Shown: positions 26,361-35,310, numbered from the stretch's first letter. The stretch: DNA of 64,000 bases from Galbibacter sp038433465 (GCF_038433465.1 NZ_JAESVF010000010.1:1-64000), one strand, 5' to 3'. Notes: generated from the letters alone by a model not told the origin. Made by a program: numbers and translations.

Positions 26361-26951
26361 ATGAGAGTTTTTGTAAAAATAGGAATTGTTTTAGGTGTTG
26401 CTACCCTTGTAGCTTCTTGCCAAAACAACTCGAAGCCAAATTACCAATACATGCCTAATATGTACGAATCTGTAGGTTACGAAACTTACCAAGAAACAAG
26501 TGCATTTAGAAATGGAAAAGAAGGACAATTACCTGTAGAGGGAACTATTTCAAGAGGGCACATGCCATACGAGTATCCAAACACTTTGGAAGGATACAAC
26601 TTAGCAAAAGCGAATCTTAAAAACCCAATGCCTTTCGAATCATACAGAAATGCTGATTCTACTATAACTGAAGCATACTTAAAAGACGGAAAAGAACTTT
26701 TCGATATTTACTGTGCAGTATGTCATGGAACAAAAGGTAACGGTAAAGGTGTGTTGGTAGATCGTGAAAAAATACTTGGTGTTCCAAGTTATGATGACGC
26801 AGGAAGAGCAATTACCGAAGGTAGTGTTTACCACGTAATTCGTTACGGATTAAATGCTATGGGGTCTTACGCAAATCAACTTAGTGAAGAAGAACGTTGG
26901 CAAGTTACAGAATATGTAATGGGGCTAAAACACGACTTAGAGAATAAATAA
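26361..26951 (+). CDS. actE: Alternative complex III subunit E, mono-heme cytochrome c lipoprotein
   Basis: The 196-residue subunit starts with a lipoprotein signal (lipobox LVASC, Cys20) and contains one heme site, YCAVCHGTKGNGKG near residue 116, with the axial Met probably in the LNAMGSYANQ segment. ActE is tethered to the periplasmic face and receives electrons from ActB or ActA to deliver them to the oxidase CuA centre. It fits the usual operon slot between actD and actF. Confidence 0.94.
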   Translation: MRVFVKIGIVLGVATLVASCQNNSKPNYQYMPNMYESVGYETYQETSAFRNGKEGQLPVEGTISRGHMPYEYPNTLEGYNLAKANLKNPMPFESYRNADSTITEAYLKDGKELFDIYCAVCHGTKGNGKGVLVDREKILGVPSYDDAGRAITEGSVYHVIRYGLNAMGSYANQLSEEERWQVTEYVMGLKHDLENK

Positions 26952-26985
26952 TTAAAATCAACTATCAAAAAGAAGATATCAAGAT

Positions 26986-28356
26986 ATGTATACGTTTTCA
27001 AATAAATTAAAGATGGCATCTATCATACTAATGATAGTTGGTATTCTTGGGATAGGATACGGTTTTATTAGTTCTCCTTCTACTGTAGAAGAAGCTAAAG
27101 CTATGGTAGCAGCAGATGCTCACCACGGAGGAGCTTCTCACGGAGAAGAGTCGCATGAAGCTGTTGCAACACATCATTCAGAAACAAAAGAAGCTGGTCA
27201 TCATGAAGATGCTCACGGTGCACACGCAGAAGCAGATGCACATGCAGAGCATGATGCTCACACATTAAGTAAATTACAAAATCGCCCTTGGGCAGCTTTC
27301 TTTATAGCAGGATTTTTCTTTTTCATGATTTCTGTTGGAGCATTAGTGTTTTATGCAATTCAGCATGTAGCACAAGTAGGATGGTCTCCAGTTTTATTCA
27401 GAGTTATGGAAGCTATAAGTGCTTACCTTTTCCCAGGAGCAATTATATTATATGTATTCTTTGTGCTTACGTCGGCTTTTCATCTAAATCATTTATACAT
27501 TTGGATGGATCCTACAATTATGGCGCATGACGAAATTTTACAATTAAAATCTGGGTATTTAAATATTCCATTTTTCCTAATTAGGGCTTTTGTTTTCTTA
27601 ACAGGATGGGCTTTATACAGACATTTTGCTGTTAAAAATTCATACGCACAAGACGAAGCAAACGACAATACTTACTACAAGAAAAACTTTAAGTTATCTG
27701 TATTTTTCTTATTGTTCTTCTTCGTAACAGAGTCGTTAATGGCTTGGGATTGGTTTATGAGTTTAGAGCCACACTGGTACAGTACATTATTTGCATGGTA
27801 TGTTTTTGCAAGTATGTTTGTGTCTGCAATTACTGTTATTGCAATGCTTACAATGTACTTAAAATCTAAAGGATTGTTGGAGTATGTTAACGATAGCCAC
27901 TTACACGATTTAGCTAAGTTTATGTTCGGTTTAAGTATTTTCTGGACGTATCTTTGGTTCGGTCAGTTTATGCTTATCTGGTATGCAAACATTCCAGAAG
28001 AGGTTGGATATTTTATTACTAGAATTGAGCACTACAATTTTGTATTCTTCGGAATGTTATTATTCAACTTTGTGTTCCCATTCTTAGTATTAATGAATAG
28101 CGACTTTAAACGTGTAAATTGGTTTGTAATGATGGCGGGTGTAAGTATTCTTATAGGTCACTATATGGATATCTTCCAAATTGTAATGCCATCTACCGTT
28201 GGAGAGTTATGGAGCTTTGGAATTCCAGAAGTTGGAAGTATACTTTTCTTCTTAGGATTATTTATTTTTGTTGTCTTTGGAGCTTTAGCAAGAACAAAAT
28301 CTTTCGTTCCAAAGCGCAACCCATTTATTGAAGAAAGTAAACACTTTCACTATTAA
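26986..28356 (+). CDS. actF: Alternative complex III subunit F
   Basis: The 456-residue integral membrane protein is the ActC-like second quinol-face subunit, with about ten hydrophobic helices. After the first helix there is a His-rich loop (about residues 46-92) with more than fifteen histidines among Ala, Glu and Asp, of possible metal-binding character. The core includes WMDPTIMAHDE and WDWFMSLEPHWYST, typical of the family. It follows actE after 34 bases and precedes the oxidase genes by 33. Confidence 0.92.
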   Translation: MYTFSNKLKMASIILMIVGILGIGYGFISSPSTVEEAKAMVAADAHHGGASHGEESHEAVATHHSETKEAGHHEDAHGAHAEADAHAEHDAHTLSKLQNRPWAAFFIAGFFFFMISVGALVFYAIQHVAQVGWSPVLFRVMEAISAYLFPGAIILYVFFVLTSAFHLNHLYIWMDPTIMAHDEILQLKSGYLNIPFFLIRAFVFLTGWALYRHFAVKNSYAQDEANDNTYYKKNFKLSVFFLLFFFVTESLMAWDWFMSLEPHWYSTLFAWYVFASMFVSAITVIAMLTMYLKSKGLLEYVNDSHLHDLAKFMFGLSIFWTYLWFGQFMLIWYANIPEEVGYFITRIEHYNFVFFGMLLFNFVFPFLVLMNSDFKRVNWFVMMAGVSILIGHYMDIFQIVMPSTVGELWSFGIPEVGSILFFLGLFIFVVFGALARTKSFVPKRNPFIEESKHFHY

Positions 28357-28389
28357 TTAAACTATTAAAAAGTAAACAGGATATATACG

Positions 28390-29454
28390 ATGACTGCTTT
28401 ATTAACAATAATTGTTCTCATACTTGTTGCCATTGCAATTTGGCAGATGACTAAAATTTTTGAATTGTCGCAAGTTAATACCGATGATTCTCAAGTTGCT
28501 AACGATAAAGACAACAAGCTGAATGGGTATTTGATGTTCGGATTTTTAATCTTCATTTACCTAATTACCATTTTTTCATTCTGGAAATGGGGAGATGTAG
28601 TTCTTGGAACTCCAGCTTCAGAGCACGGATCTGAGTACGATAATTTAATGTTCATTTCTATGGCATTAATCTTCTTTGTACAAATTATAACACAAGCGTT
28701 ATTACACGGTTTTGCATACAAATACAGAGGTCAAAAAGGTAAAAAAGCATTATTTTATGCTGATAATGATAAACTTGAGTTTATTTGGACAATTATTCCA
28801 GTTATTACACTTGCAGGTTTAATTATCTACGGACTTTTCACTTGGACAAGCCTAATGGATATCGATCCAGAAGAAGGAGACCCTATCATTATTGAGTTGT
28901 ATGCGCAACAATTTAACTGGAAAGCTCGTTACGCTGGAGATGATAATGTTTTAGGTCAAGCGAATGTTCGTTTAATCGACATCAATACAAACAACGTTAT
29001 CGGTATTGACGCTGCAGATCCTTACGGTCAAGACGATGTTGTATCGCAGTCAGAATTACACTTACCTGTAGGAAGAAAAGTGATTTTCAAAATGCGTTCG
29101 CAAGATGTTTTACACTCTGCTTATATGCCACACTTTAGAGCACAAATGAACTGTGTTCCTGGAATGATTACTCAGTTTTCTTTCACTCCTACAGTGACTA
29201 CTGAAGAAATGAGAATGGATCCAGATATGGTAGAGAAAGTACAACACATCAATAAGCTAAGAGCTGAAAGAAAAGCAAATGGCGATGATAATGCTGATGC
29301 TTGGGAGTTTGATTACGTATTACTATGTAACAAAATCTGTGGATCTTCGCACTATAACATGCAAATGAAAATAGTAGTAGAATCTCAAGAAGATTTTGAT
29401 GCTTGGATTGCAGGTCAAGATACATTTAAACAAACTATTGCTAAAGCAGAGTAA
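28390..29454 (+). CDS. coxB: Cytochrome c oxidase subunit II
   Basis: The 354-residue subunit has an N-terminal hydrophobic segment, two further helices (about residues 50-72 and 90-108), a third pair near 130-155, then a cupredoxin domain with the CuA site. The ligands are visible: LHSAYMPHFRAQ for the first His, and CNKICGSSHYNM for the two Cys, the second His and the Met. The usual Glu of CxExC is a Lys-Ile pair here, a variation tolerated because that ligand is a main-chain carbonyl. No heme motif is fused, so the electron donor is the separate ActE. Subunit III is not in this window. Confidence 0.95.
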   Translation: MTALLTIIVLILVAIAIWQMTKIFELSQVNTDDSQVANDKDNKLNGYLMFGFLIFIYLITIFSFWKWGDVVLGTPASEHGSEYDNLMFISMALIFFVQIITQALLHGFAYKYRGQKGKKALFYADNDKLEFIWTIIPVITLAGLIIYGLFTWTSLMDIDPEEGDPIIIELYAQQFNWKARYAGDDNVLGQANVRLIDINTNNVIGIDAADPYGQDDVVSQSELHLPVGRKVIFKMRSQDVLHSAYMPHFRAQMNCVPGMITQFSFTPTVTTEEMRMDPDMVEKVQHINKLRAERKANGDDNADAWEFDYVLLCNKICGSSHYNMQMKIVVESQEDFDAWIAGQDTFKQTIAKAE

Positions 29455-29499
29455 AGAAAGCTATTAATTAAGTTAAAAAATAATAAAGGAAATAAGATT

Positions 29500-31320
29500 A
29501 TGTCAGCAACAGCACAGACGCACTCAGAAGATCACGCACATGATCATGGACATCATCATAAAGAGACGTTTATAACAAAGTATATATTCAGTCAAGATCA
29601 TAAAATGATCTCCAAGCAATTCCTAATTACAGGTTTAATTATGGGTGTTCTTGGTATTGCAATGTCGCTACTTTTTAGAATGCAAATTGCATGGCCTGGA
29701 GAATCTTTTAAAGTATTTGAAGTATTATTAGGGAAATGGGCTCCAGATGGAGTTATGGATCCAAATATTTACTTAGCACTTGTTACTATTCACGGTACTA
29801 TCATGGTATTCTTCGTATTAACACAAGGGTTAAGTGGAACATTTAGTAACTTATTAATTCCATTGCAAATTGGTGCACGCGATATGGCTTCTGGGTTTAT
29901 GAACATGGTTTCATACTGGTTGTTTTTCGTTTCGTGTATTGTAATGATTTGTTCTTTGTTTTTAGAAGCAGGACCTGCAGCAGCTGGTTGGACAATTTAT
30001 CCACCATTAAGTGCTTTACCACAAGCACAAGGAGGATCAGGTTTAGGAATGACACTTTGGTTAGTTTCTATGGCTATATTCATTGCCTCTTCTTTATTAG
30101 GATCGTTAAACTACGTAGTAACGGTTATTAACTTAAGAACAAAAGGAATGTCAATGACAAGATTGCCGCTTACTATATGGGCTTTCTTTGTAACTGCTAT
30201 TATTGGTATTGTTTCTTTCCCAGTATTACTTTCTGCAGCATTATTACTTATAATGGATAGAAGTTTTGGTACTTCTTTCTTCTTGTCAGATATATTTATT
30301 CAAGGTGAAGTATTACATTACCAAGGAGGTTCACCAGTATTATTTGAGCACCTTTTCTGGTTCTTAGGTCACCCAGAGGTATATATTGTTATTTTACCTG
30401 CAATGGGACTTGTATCTGAAATTATGGCTGCAAACTCACGTAAGCCTATTTTTGGATACCGCGCAATGATTATGTCTATTTTAGCAATTGCATTTTTATC
30501 TACAATTGTATGGGGTCACCACATGTTTATCTCAGGGATGAATCCATTCTTAGGATCTGTGTTTACCTTTACAACTTTGTTAATTGCAATTCCTTCTGCT
30601 GTAAAAGCTTTTAACTGGATTACAACAATATGGAAAGGGAACATCCAAATGATCCCTGCGATGCTATTCTCAATTGGATTTGTATCGACTTTCATTACTG
30701 GTGGTTTAACAGGAATTATTTTGGGAGATAGTGCATTAGACATTAATGTTCACGATACTTACTTTGTAGTAGCGCATTTCCACTTAGTAATGGGTATTTC
30801 TGCTCTTTACGGAATGTTTGCTGGTATTTACCACTGGTTCCCTAAAATGTTCGGTAGAATGTTGAACAAAAACTTAGGATACATTCACTTCTGGATTACT
30901 GCAGTTTGTGCGTATGGAGTATTCTTCCCAATGCACTTTGTAGGTATGGCTGGTGTACCAAGACGTTATTATACCAATACAAACTTCCCAATGTTTGACG
31001 ATTTAACAGATATTCAAGTTGTAATGACTGTATTTGCAATTATCGCTGGATTTGCACAATTGTTCTTCGTTTGGAATTTTGTTTATAGTATGTTCTACGG
31101 AAAGAAAGCAACTCAGAACCCATGGAATTCTACAACTTTAGAGTGGACTACTCCAGTTGAAGCAATTCACGGAAACTGGCCAGGAGAAATTCCTGAAGTA
31201 CACCGTTGGGCTTACGATTATAGTAAAACAAATGAAAATGGAGAGTATGTAATTCCAGGACAAGATTTTGTTCCGCAAACTGTACCTTTACAAGAAGGTG
31301 AAGAAGAATTGCACCACTAG
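29500..31320 (+). CDS. coxA: Cytochrome c oxidase subunit I
   Basis: The 606-residue heme-copper oxidase catalytic subunit carries twelve predicted helices. The key histidines are in place: ITIHGTIMVFF for low-spin heme, LFWFLGHPEVYI with the cross-linked His and Tyr of the CuB site, VWGHHMFISG for CuB, and VAHFHLVMG for the two hemes. GHPEVYI places it among A-type oxidases. The N-terminus before the first helix is His-rich (HSEDHAHDHGHHHKE). Last gene of the operon, closed by a strong terminator. Confidence 0.97.
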   Translation: MSATAQTHSEDHAHDHGHHHKETFITKYIFSQDHKMISKQFLITGLIMGVLGIAMSLLFRMQIAWPGESFKVFEVLLGKWAPDGVMDPNIYLALVTIHGTIMVFFVLTQGLSGTFSNLLIPLQIGARDMASGFMNMVSYWLFFVSCIVMICSLFLEAGPAAAGWTIYPPLSALPQAQGGSGLGMTLWLVSMAIFIASSLLGSLNYVVTVINLRTKGMSMTRLPLTIWAFFVTAIIGIVSFPVLLSAALLLIMDRSFGTSFFLSDIFIQGEVLHYQGGSPVLFEHLFWFLGHPEVYIVILPAMGLVSEIMAANSRKPIFGYRAMIMSILAIAFLSTIVWGHHMFISGMNPFLGSVFTFTTLLIAIPSAVKAFNWITTIWKGNIQMIPAMLFSIGFVSTFITGGLTGIILGDSALDINVHDTYFVVAHFHLVMGISALYGMFAGIYHWFPKMFGRMLNKNLGYIHFWITAVCAYGVFFPMHFVGMAGVPRRYYTNTNFPMFDDLTDIQVVMTVFAIIAGFAQLFFVWNFVYSMFYGKKATQNPWNSTTLEWTTPVEAIHGNWPGEIPEVHRWAYDYSKTNENGEYVIPGQDFVPQTVPLQEGEEELHH

Positions 31321-31365
31321 AATATTTTTTTTAAAATATATATTTCTTCGTTATCGAAGGGTTAA

Positions 31366-31409
31366 TAAAAAACACCTCACAGGTTTTAAAATCTGTGAGG
31401 TGTTTTTTT
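31366..31409 (+). terminator. Intrinsic terminator of the act/cox operon
   Basis: AAAAAACACCTCACAG pairs with CTGTGAGGTGTTTTTT across a short loop, 46 bases after the coxA stop codon. Confidence 0.88.
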
Positions 31410-31508
31410 ATCTACTAATTATTAGTTTAACGCAAATTCGATATAATGTCATTATAAGTTAAATTCATCATCTATTTGTATTCCAATTTTTTAATGGTAT
31501 TTTCATTT

Positions 31509-31664
31509 TTGTCTTGACACAAAAACGAAACAAAAAAGTCAAGACTGATTAAAAAAGCATAAGAAAATCTACGGAACCATCCGCCATAGATAAAAAGAAC
31601 TCGCTACGCTCAAACAGCTTTTTATCTTTAGCCACAACTGCTTCCTTGATTTTTAATGCTTTTT
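31509..31664. repeat. Composite inverted-repeat element (MITE or REP-like)
   Basis: The element holds GTCTTGAC/GTCAAGAC arms (31511-31518, 31538-31545), outer arms AAAAAGCAT (31552-31560) and ATGCTTTTT (31656-31664), and a perfect inner 10-bp pair AGATAAAAAG (31588-31597) and CTTTTTATCT (31618-31627). Its first 30 bases (31509-31538) recur exactly, inverted, at 38532-38561. Confidence 0.7.
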
Positions 31665-31847
31665 AAATAGGCCAAATTTATTACATATTTATCCATCTTA
31701 TGATGAACTTACGTTAGATTAATCTTTAGATGTTCTCGCAATAAGGATTGAAGCGGATAGCTTTTATTGTGTTTTATACACAATAAAACTATGAGCGTAA
31801 AGCCTGGTGCCGCACTAAAGTGTGGCAATTGCCCAAAATAGTAAACA

Positions 31848-31884
31848 AAAAAAACTGCCACCCAGTTGGATGACAGTTTTAATA
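31848..31884 (-). terminator. Terminator of ahcY
   Basis: On the minus strand AAAACTGTCATCC pairs with GGGTGGCAGTTTT (with G-U pairs) and is followed by a T run, 17 bases past the stop codon. Confidence 0.78.
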
Positions 31885-31901
31885 TGTTGAATGAATTTGT
31901 T

Positions 31902-33218
31902 TTAGTATCTGTAATACTCTGGCTTGAATGGCCCTTCAACCGTAACGCCAATATATTTAGCTTGCTCTTCGTTAAGCTCTGTAAGTTCTACACCAATTTT
32001 TTCTAGGTGAAGTTTAGCAACCTTTTCGTCCAAATGTTTTGGAAGCATATAAACGTCGTTTTCGTACTTATCGGAATAGTTCCAAAGCTCGATTTGCGCC
32101 AAAGTTTGGTTTGTAAACGAGTTACTCATTACAAAACTTGGGTGCCCAGTTGCGCAACCTAAGTTAACCAAACGACCTTGTGCCAATAAAATAATATCTT
32201 TCCCATCGATGGTATATTTATCTACTTGAGGTTTGATGTTTACTTTACTCGCTCCGTGCGTTTTGTTTAACCAAGCCACATCGATTTCGTTATCAAAATG
32301 TCCGATATTACAAACGATGGTTTTATCTTTCATTTTTTCGAAATGCTTGCTAGTAACGATGTCTTTATTTCCAGTAGTGGTAATAATGATATCTGCTTTT
32401 TCTACAACAGTTTCAAGTTTCTTCACTTCATAACCGTCCATTGCAGCTTGCAACGCACAAATTGGATCGATTTCTGTAACAGTAACGATAGACCCAGCAC
32501 CTCTAAAAGAAGCCGCTGTACCTTTCCCTACGTCTCCATAGCCACAAACTACAACGCGTTTTCCTGCAAGCATTACGTCGGTAGCTCTACGGATAGCATC
32601 TACAGCACTCTCACGACATCCGTATTTGTTATCAAATTTAGATTTTGTAACCGAGTCGTTTACATTAATTGCTGGCATTGGAAGTGTTCCGTTTTTAACA
32701 CGCTCGTATAAACGGTGAACTCCCGTAGTAGTTTCTTCTGAAAGTCCTTTTACACCTTCTGCCAATTCTGGGTATTTGTCTAAAACCATATTGGTTAAGT
32801 CACCACCATCGTCCAAAATCATATTTAAAGGCTTTCTATCTTCGCCAAAAAATAAAGTTTGCTCGATACACCAGTCAAATTCCTCTTCGTTCATTCCTTT
32901 CCAAGCATACACAGGAACTCCAGCAGCAGCAATTGCAGCAGCAGCTTCGTCTTGCGTAGAGTAGATGTTACAAGAACTCCAAGTAACTTCGGCACCAAGA
33001 GCTACCAGCGTTTCGATTAAAACAGCCGTTTGAACCGTCATGTGTAAACATCCTGCAATGCGAGAACCTTTTAAAGGTTGCTCGTCTTTGTATTCTTCTC
33101 TTAAAGACATTAGTCCTGGCATTTCAGCTTCGGCTAACTCTATTTCTTTTCTTCCCCATTCAGCTAAAGAAATATCTTTTACTTTGTAAGCTACGTAAGG
33201 AACTGTTTTCGTACTCAT
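31902..33218 (-). CDS. ahcY: Adenosylhomocysteinase (SAH hydrolase)
   Basis: The 438-residue NAD-dependent enzyme splits S-adenosylhomocysteine into adenosine and homocysteine, relieving product inhibition of methyltransferases in the SAM cycle. Family hallmarks are all present: the N-terminal GSRIAGCLHMTVQTAVLIETL, the substrate segment SCNIYSTQDEAAAAIA, the NAD-binding VCGYGDVGKGTA, and NIGHFDNEIDV. The C-terminal PFKPEYYRY is the conserved end that closes the neighbouring NAD site. It stands alone behind a long, foldable leader (see the regulatory entry). Confidence 0.98.
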   Translation of the reverse strand: MSTKTVPYVAYKVKDISLAEWGRKEIELAEAEMPGLMSLREEYKDEQPLKGSRIAGCLHMTVQTAVLIETLVALGAEVTWSSCNIYSTQDEAAAAIAAAGVPVYAWKGMNEEEFDWCIEQTLFFGEDRKPLNMILDDGGDLTNMVLDKYPELAEGVKGLSEETTTGVHRLYERVKNGTLPMPAINVNDSVTKSKFDNKYGCRESAVDAIRRATDVMLAGKRVVVCGYGDVGKGTAASFRGAGSIVTVTEIDPICALQAAMDGYEVKKLETVVEKADIIITTTGNKDIVTSKHFEKMKDKTIVCNIGHFDNEIDVAWLNKTHGASKVNIKPQVDKYTIDGKDIILLAQGRLVNLGCATGHPSFVMSNSFTNQTLAQIELWNYSDKYENDVYMLPKHLDEKVAKLHLEKIGVELTELNEEQAKYIGVTVEGPFKPEYYRY

Positions 33219-33374
33219 ATTGAATATTATATTTTAAAATTTATTTGTTGAGTGAAAACTATAATTATGGCAGTTGTACTGCAAAAATTAATTTAGTTGA
33301 AACTCATTTCTTATTTTTACAACTGTTAAGCAATGAATGTTGCTTTGTAATAGTAATTTTTCACTGCAAAAACT
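33219..33374 (-). promoter_or_regulatory. Structured 5' leader of ahcY (candidate cis-regulatory RNA)
   Basis: The leader RNA on the minus strand can fold as a three-way junction. Outer stem: AGTGAAAA (complement of 33358-33365) with TTTTCACT (33251-33258). Hairpin two: AAGCAA/TTGCTT (33340-33345, 33328-33333). Hairpin three: CAGTTGTA/TACAACTG (33318-33325, 33271-33278), extended by A/T pairs and topped by GAAA-TGAG-TTTC. It matches no SAH or SAM riboswitch I know. AT-rich DNA folds easily, so this stays a candidate. Confidence 0.4.
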
Positions 33375-33379
33375 CGGTG

Positions 33380-33387
33380 CAAAGTTA
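33380..33387 (-). promoter_or_regulatory. Candidate -7 promoter element for ahcY
   Basis: TAACTTTG on the minus strand fits TAnnTTTG and would give a leader of about 155 bases. The -33 element is not clear. A second, weaker match (TAAATTTT) lies nearer the gene. Confidence 0.5.
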
Positions 33388-33408
33388 CATAAATAACTTG
33401 TATTATTT

Positions 33409-34032
33409 ATGCCTCTTTACAAAACTATACAGCCCAATCTTCATACTAAAGTGTTGATTTGGAAGATAGAAGAAACTTATGACGAATTAGCTGACGGAAT
33501 TGAACTTACCGACAATTGCATCAACCGATTGTCGCGAATGAAATCTGAGATTCACCAGCGCGGATTTTTAAGTGTGAGGCAATTGCTCAAAAAAGCGGGG
33601 TATACAACATCCGATTTGTATTACGATACTGCAGGGAGGCCACATTTAAAAGACGGTAATTATATTTCGATTACGCATTCGTTTATATTTTCAGGAATTA
33701 TTATCAGTAAGCAAACGCCAATTGGAATAGACATTGAAAAGCAACGTGATAAAATAAGTGTCATTGCACATAAATTTGTAGGATACGAATACAATTACCT
33801 CACCGATAATGATATTAATAAACTGACGGTAGTTTGGTGTGTAAAAGAGAGCTTGTATAAAGTTTTTGCTACGGAAGGCATGAGTTTTAAACAACATACT
33901 AAAGTATTACCTTTTGATTTAGAAGAAGGGAAAACATTTGGATGGATTTTTTACTGTGGAAGGATACAAAAGTATAAAGTAGAATTTCTAGAATTTGATG
34001 GTTTTACCTGTGCCTATGCAATTGAAGTTTAA
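33409..34032 (+). CDS. 4'-phosphopantetheinyl transferase (Sfp type)
   Basis: The 207-residue enzyme attaches the phosphopantetheine arm of CoA to acyl carrier proteins. The Mg-binding motif is GIDIEK (Asp108, Glu110) and the second motif is WCVKESLYK (Glu147, Lys151). The N-terminal half with RMKSEIHQRGFLSVRQLL and the GRPHL segment matches Sfp-type proteins rather than AcpS. It faces away from ahcY and is separated from the following thiamine genes by a repeat-filled gap of 395 bases. Confidence 0.9.
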   Translation: MPLYKTIQPNLHTKVLIWKIEETYDELADGIELTDNCINRLSRMKSEIHQRGFLSVRQLLKKAGYTTSDLYYDTAGRPHLKDGNYISITHSFIFSGIIISKQTPIGIDIEKQRDKISVIAHKFVGYEYNYLTDNDINKLTVVWCVKESLYKVFATEGMSFKQHTKVLPFDLEEGKTFGWIFYCGRIQKYKVEFLEFDGFTCAYAIEV

Positions 34033-34427
34033 AGAAAATGAATGAGGAAAAAAAGTGAAAGAGTTAAGAGTTCACAGCTTTAAACTTTGACCCTTTGATG
34101 CTTTGCAACTTTGGTATTACAGTCATATCAAGCCTGCCTATGTCGGCAGACAGGCGGAGTCGAGATATCTTTTTGTGTAATTGTTAATTCGTTGAATCGG
34201 TTAATCGTTGTTTAATAGAGAAAATGAGAAAAAAATGAAAGAGTAAAGGACTTTTAGATTTAAACTTTGACCCTTTGATGCTTTGCAACTTTGTACCTTT
34301 GGTATTACAGTCATATCGAGCCTGCATTTAAAAACAAAAAACTACCAACAAAAAGCTAATTTTCTTTGCACCTTTGACACTATGAATCTGTGAACCTTTG
34401 TCACTAAACATATCAAAAAATAAAAAC
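34033..34427. repeat. Intergenic region with two ~105 bp repeat units
   Basis: Units at about 34036-34142 and 34221-34327 share TGAAAGAGT, TTTAAACTTTGACCC, TTTGATGCTTTGCAACTTTG and GGTATTACAGTCATATC; their starts are 180 bases apart. The first unit continues into a palindromic GCGGAGTCGAGATATC element near 34150-34172. Similar words occur in the pair at 5262-5523. No gene is seen. Confidence 0.75.
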
Positions 34428-34688
34428 ATGAACATATCAGTAGAATTAACCTTAACACCACTCCAAGACGAGTTTGAACCAGCTATTATTCATTTTATAA
34501 AAAAAATGCGCGCAAGCGGACTTACCGTATTGGAAAATCCTTTAAGCACCCAAGTGTATGGAAGTTATGATGAAGTAATGAAAGTTTTAACTACCGAAAT
34601 TAAAGAAGCTTTCGAAATGATTGACAGAGGATTGTTGTATATGAAAATTGTAAAATCTGATCGAAGCGATTATGAACCACATTTTTGA
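34428..34688 (+). CDS. Thiamine-binding protein (YkoF/MTH1187-like family)
   Basis: The 86-residue protein begins at the internal ATG (MNISVELTLTPLQDE); the frame also extends to a TTG at 34398, which adds ten poor residues. The pattern of a short ferredoxin-like alpha/beta fold with ISVELTLTPL, ENPLSTQVYGSYDEVM and YMKIVKSDRS matches the small cytosolic thiamine-binding proteins of the UPF0045/YkoF group. It overlaps the PnuC-type transporter gene by 17 bases, which supports a role in handling incoming thiamine. Binding in this organism is inferred from family and context. Confidence 0.82.
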   Translation: MNISVELTLTPLQDEFEPAIIHFIKKMRASGLTVLENPLSTQVYGSYDEVMKVLTTEIKEAFEMIDRGLLYMKIVKSDRSDYEPHF

Positions 34689-35310
34689 TTGGCTCTTTGC
34701 GCAATATAACGGCGTTCCTACACATTACGTAGTCCTCGAAATTATTGGGGTGTTTTTTGGTTTTTTGAGTGTATGGTACTCCAAAAAAGAAAACATATTG
34801 GTGTATCCAACAGGAATTATCAGCACCGCCATATTTGTGTATTTGTTGTTGCAATACGGATTGTTGGGCGATATGATGATTAATGCTTATTATTTTTCAA
34901 TGAGTATCTACGGATGGTATTTGTGGACTCGAAAGGTAGACGATTCACATTTTATCCCAATTACCAAAACTACTCAAAAAGAACAAAAAATATCAGTATT
35001 ACTATTTGTAGGAACCATGATATTTGTTTTTGGATTGTATGAGTTTTTCGACAAATGGCAATCGTGGGTTTCGTATGTCGATATTCTTACAACCGCCATA
35101 TTTTTTGTAGGGATGTGGCTCATGGCAAAAAAGAAATTAGAAAACTGGATATATTGGATTATTGGCGATATCATTTCGATTCCGCTATATTTATATAAAG
35201 GATTGGCATTTACCAGTTTGCAGTATATACTGTTTACCGTAATTGCAATTTATGGTTATAAAGCATGGAAGAAAAACTTAAACAAGAGCCCTCAAACATT
35301 ATTAAAATAG
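34672..35310 (+). CDS. PnuC/PnuT-family vitamin transporter
   Basis: The 212-residue inner-membrane protein has seven or so hydrophobic segments and the PnuC signature: EIIGVFFGFLSVWYSKKENILVYPTG and, in the second half, WIIGDIISIPLYLYKG. PnuC transporters move nicotinamide riboside, and PnuT branches move thiamine, by facilitated diffusion with trapping by a kinase. Overlap with a thiamine-binding gene upstream (17 bases) and with a NadR-like kinase downstream (46 bases) suggests the PnuT type. The substrate cannot be read from sequence alone. Confidence 0.88.
   Translation: MNHIFDWLFAQYNGVPTHYVVLEIIGVFFGFLSVWYSKKENILVYPTGIISTAIFVYLLLQYGLLGDMMINAYYFSMSIYGWYLWTRKVDDSHFIPITKTTQKEQKISVLLFVGTMIFVFGLYEFFDKWQSWVSYVDILTTAIFFVGMWLMAKKKLENWIYWIIGDIISIPLYLYKGLAFTSLQYILFTVIAIYGYKAWKKNLNKSPQTLLK

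Larger units (their letters stand above)
31321..31901. other. Gene-free region after coxA holding a composite inverted-repeat element
   Basis: Over 581 bases no convincing gene is present. It holds the coxA terminator, the inverted-repeat element at 31509-31664, a further unexplained palindrome-bearing stretch around 31797-31830 and the ahcY terminator. Confidence 0.6.

Noticed and set aside
32298..32711. 137-codon plus-strand frame inside ahcY
   Set aside because: It lies wholly within the strongly conserved ahcY gene on the other strand and has a composition unlike a real protein.
33219..33374. Known SAH or SAM riboswitch before ahcY
   Set aside because: None of the conserved sequences of those classes is present; only unassigned pairing is seen.
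34036..34330. Repeats resembling a CRISPR array
   Set aside because: Only two long units with 180-base spacing, no short constant repeat with uniform spacers, and no cas genes.
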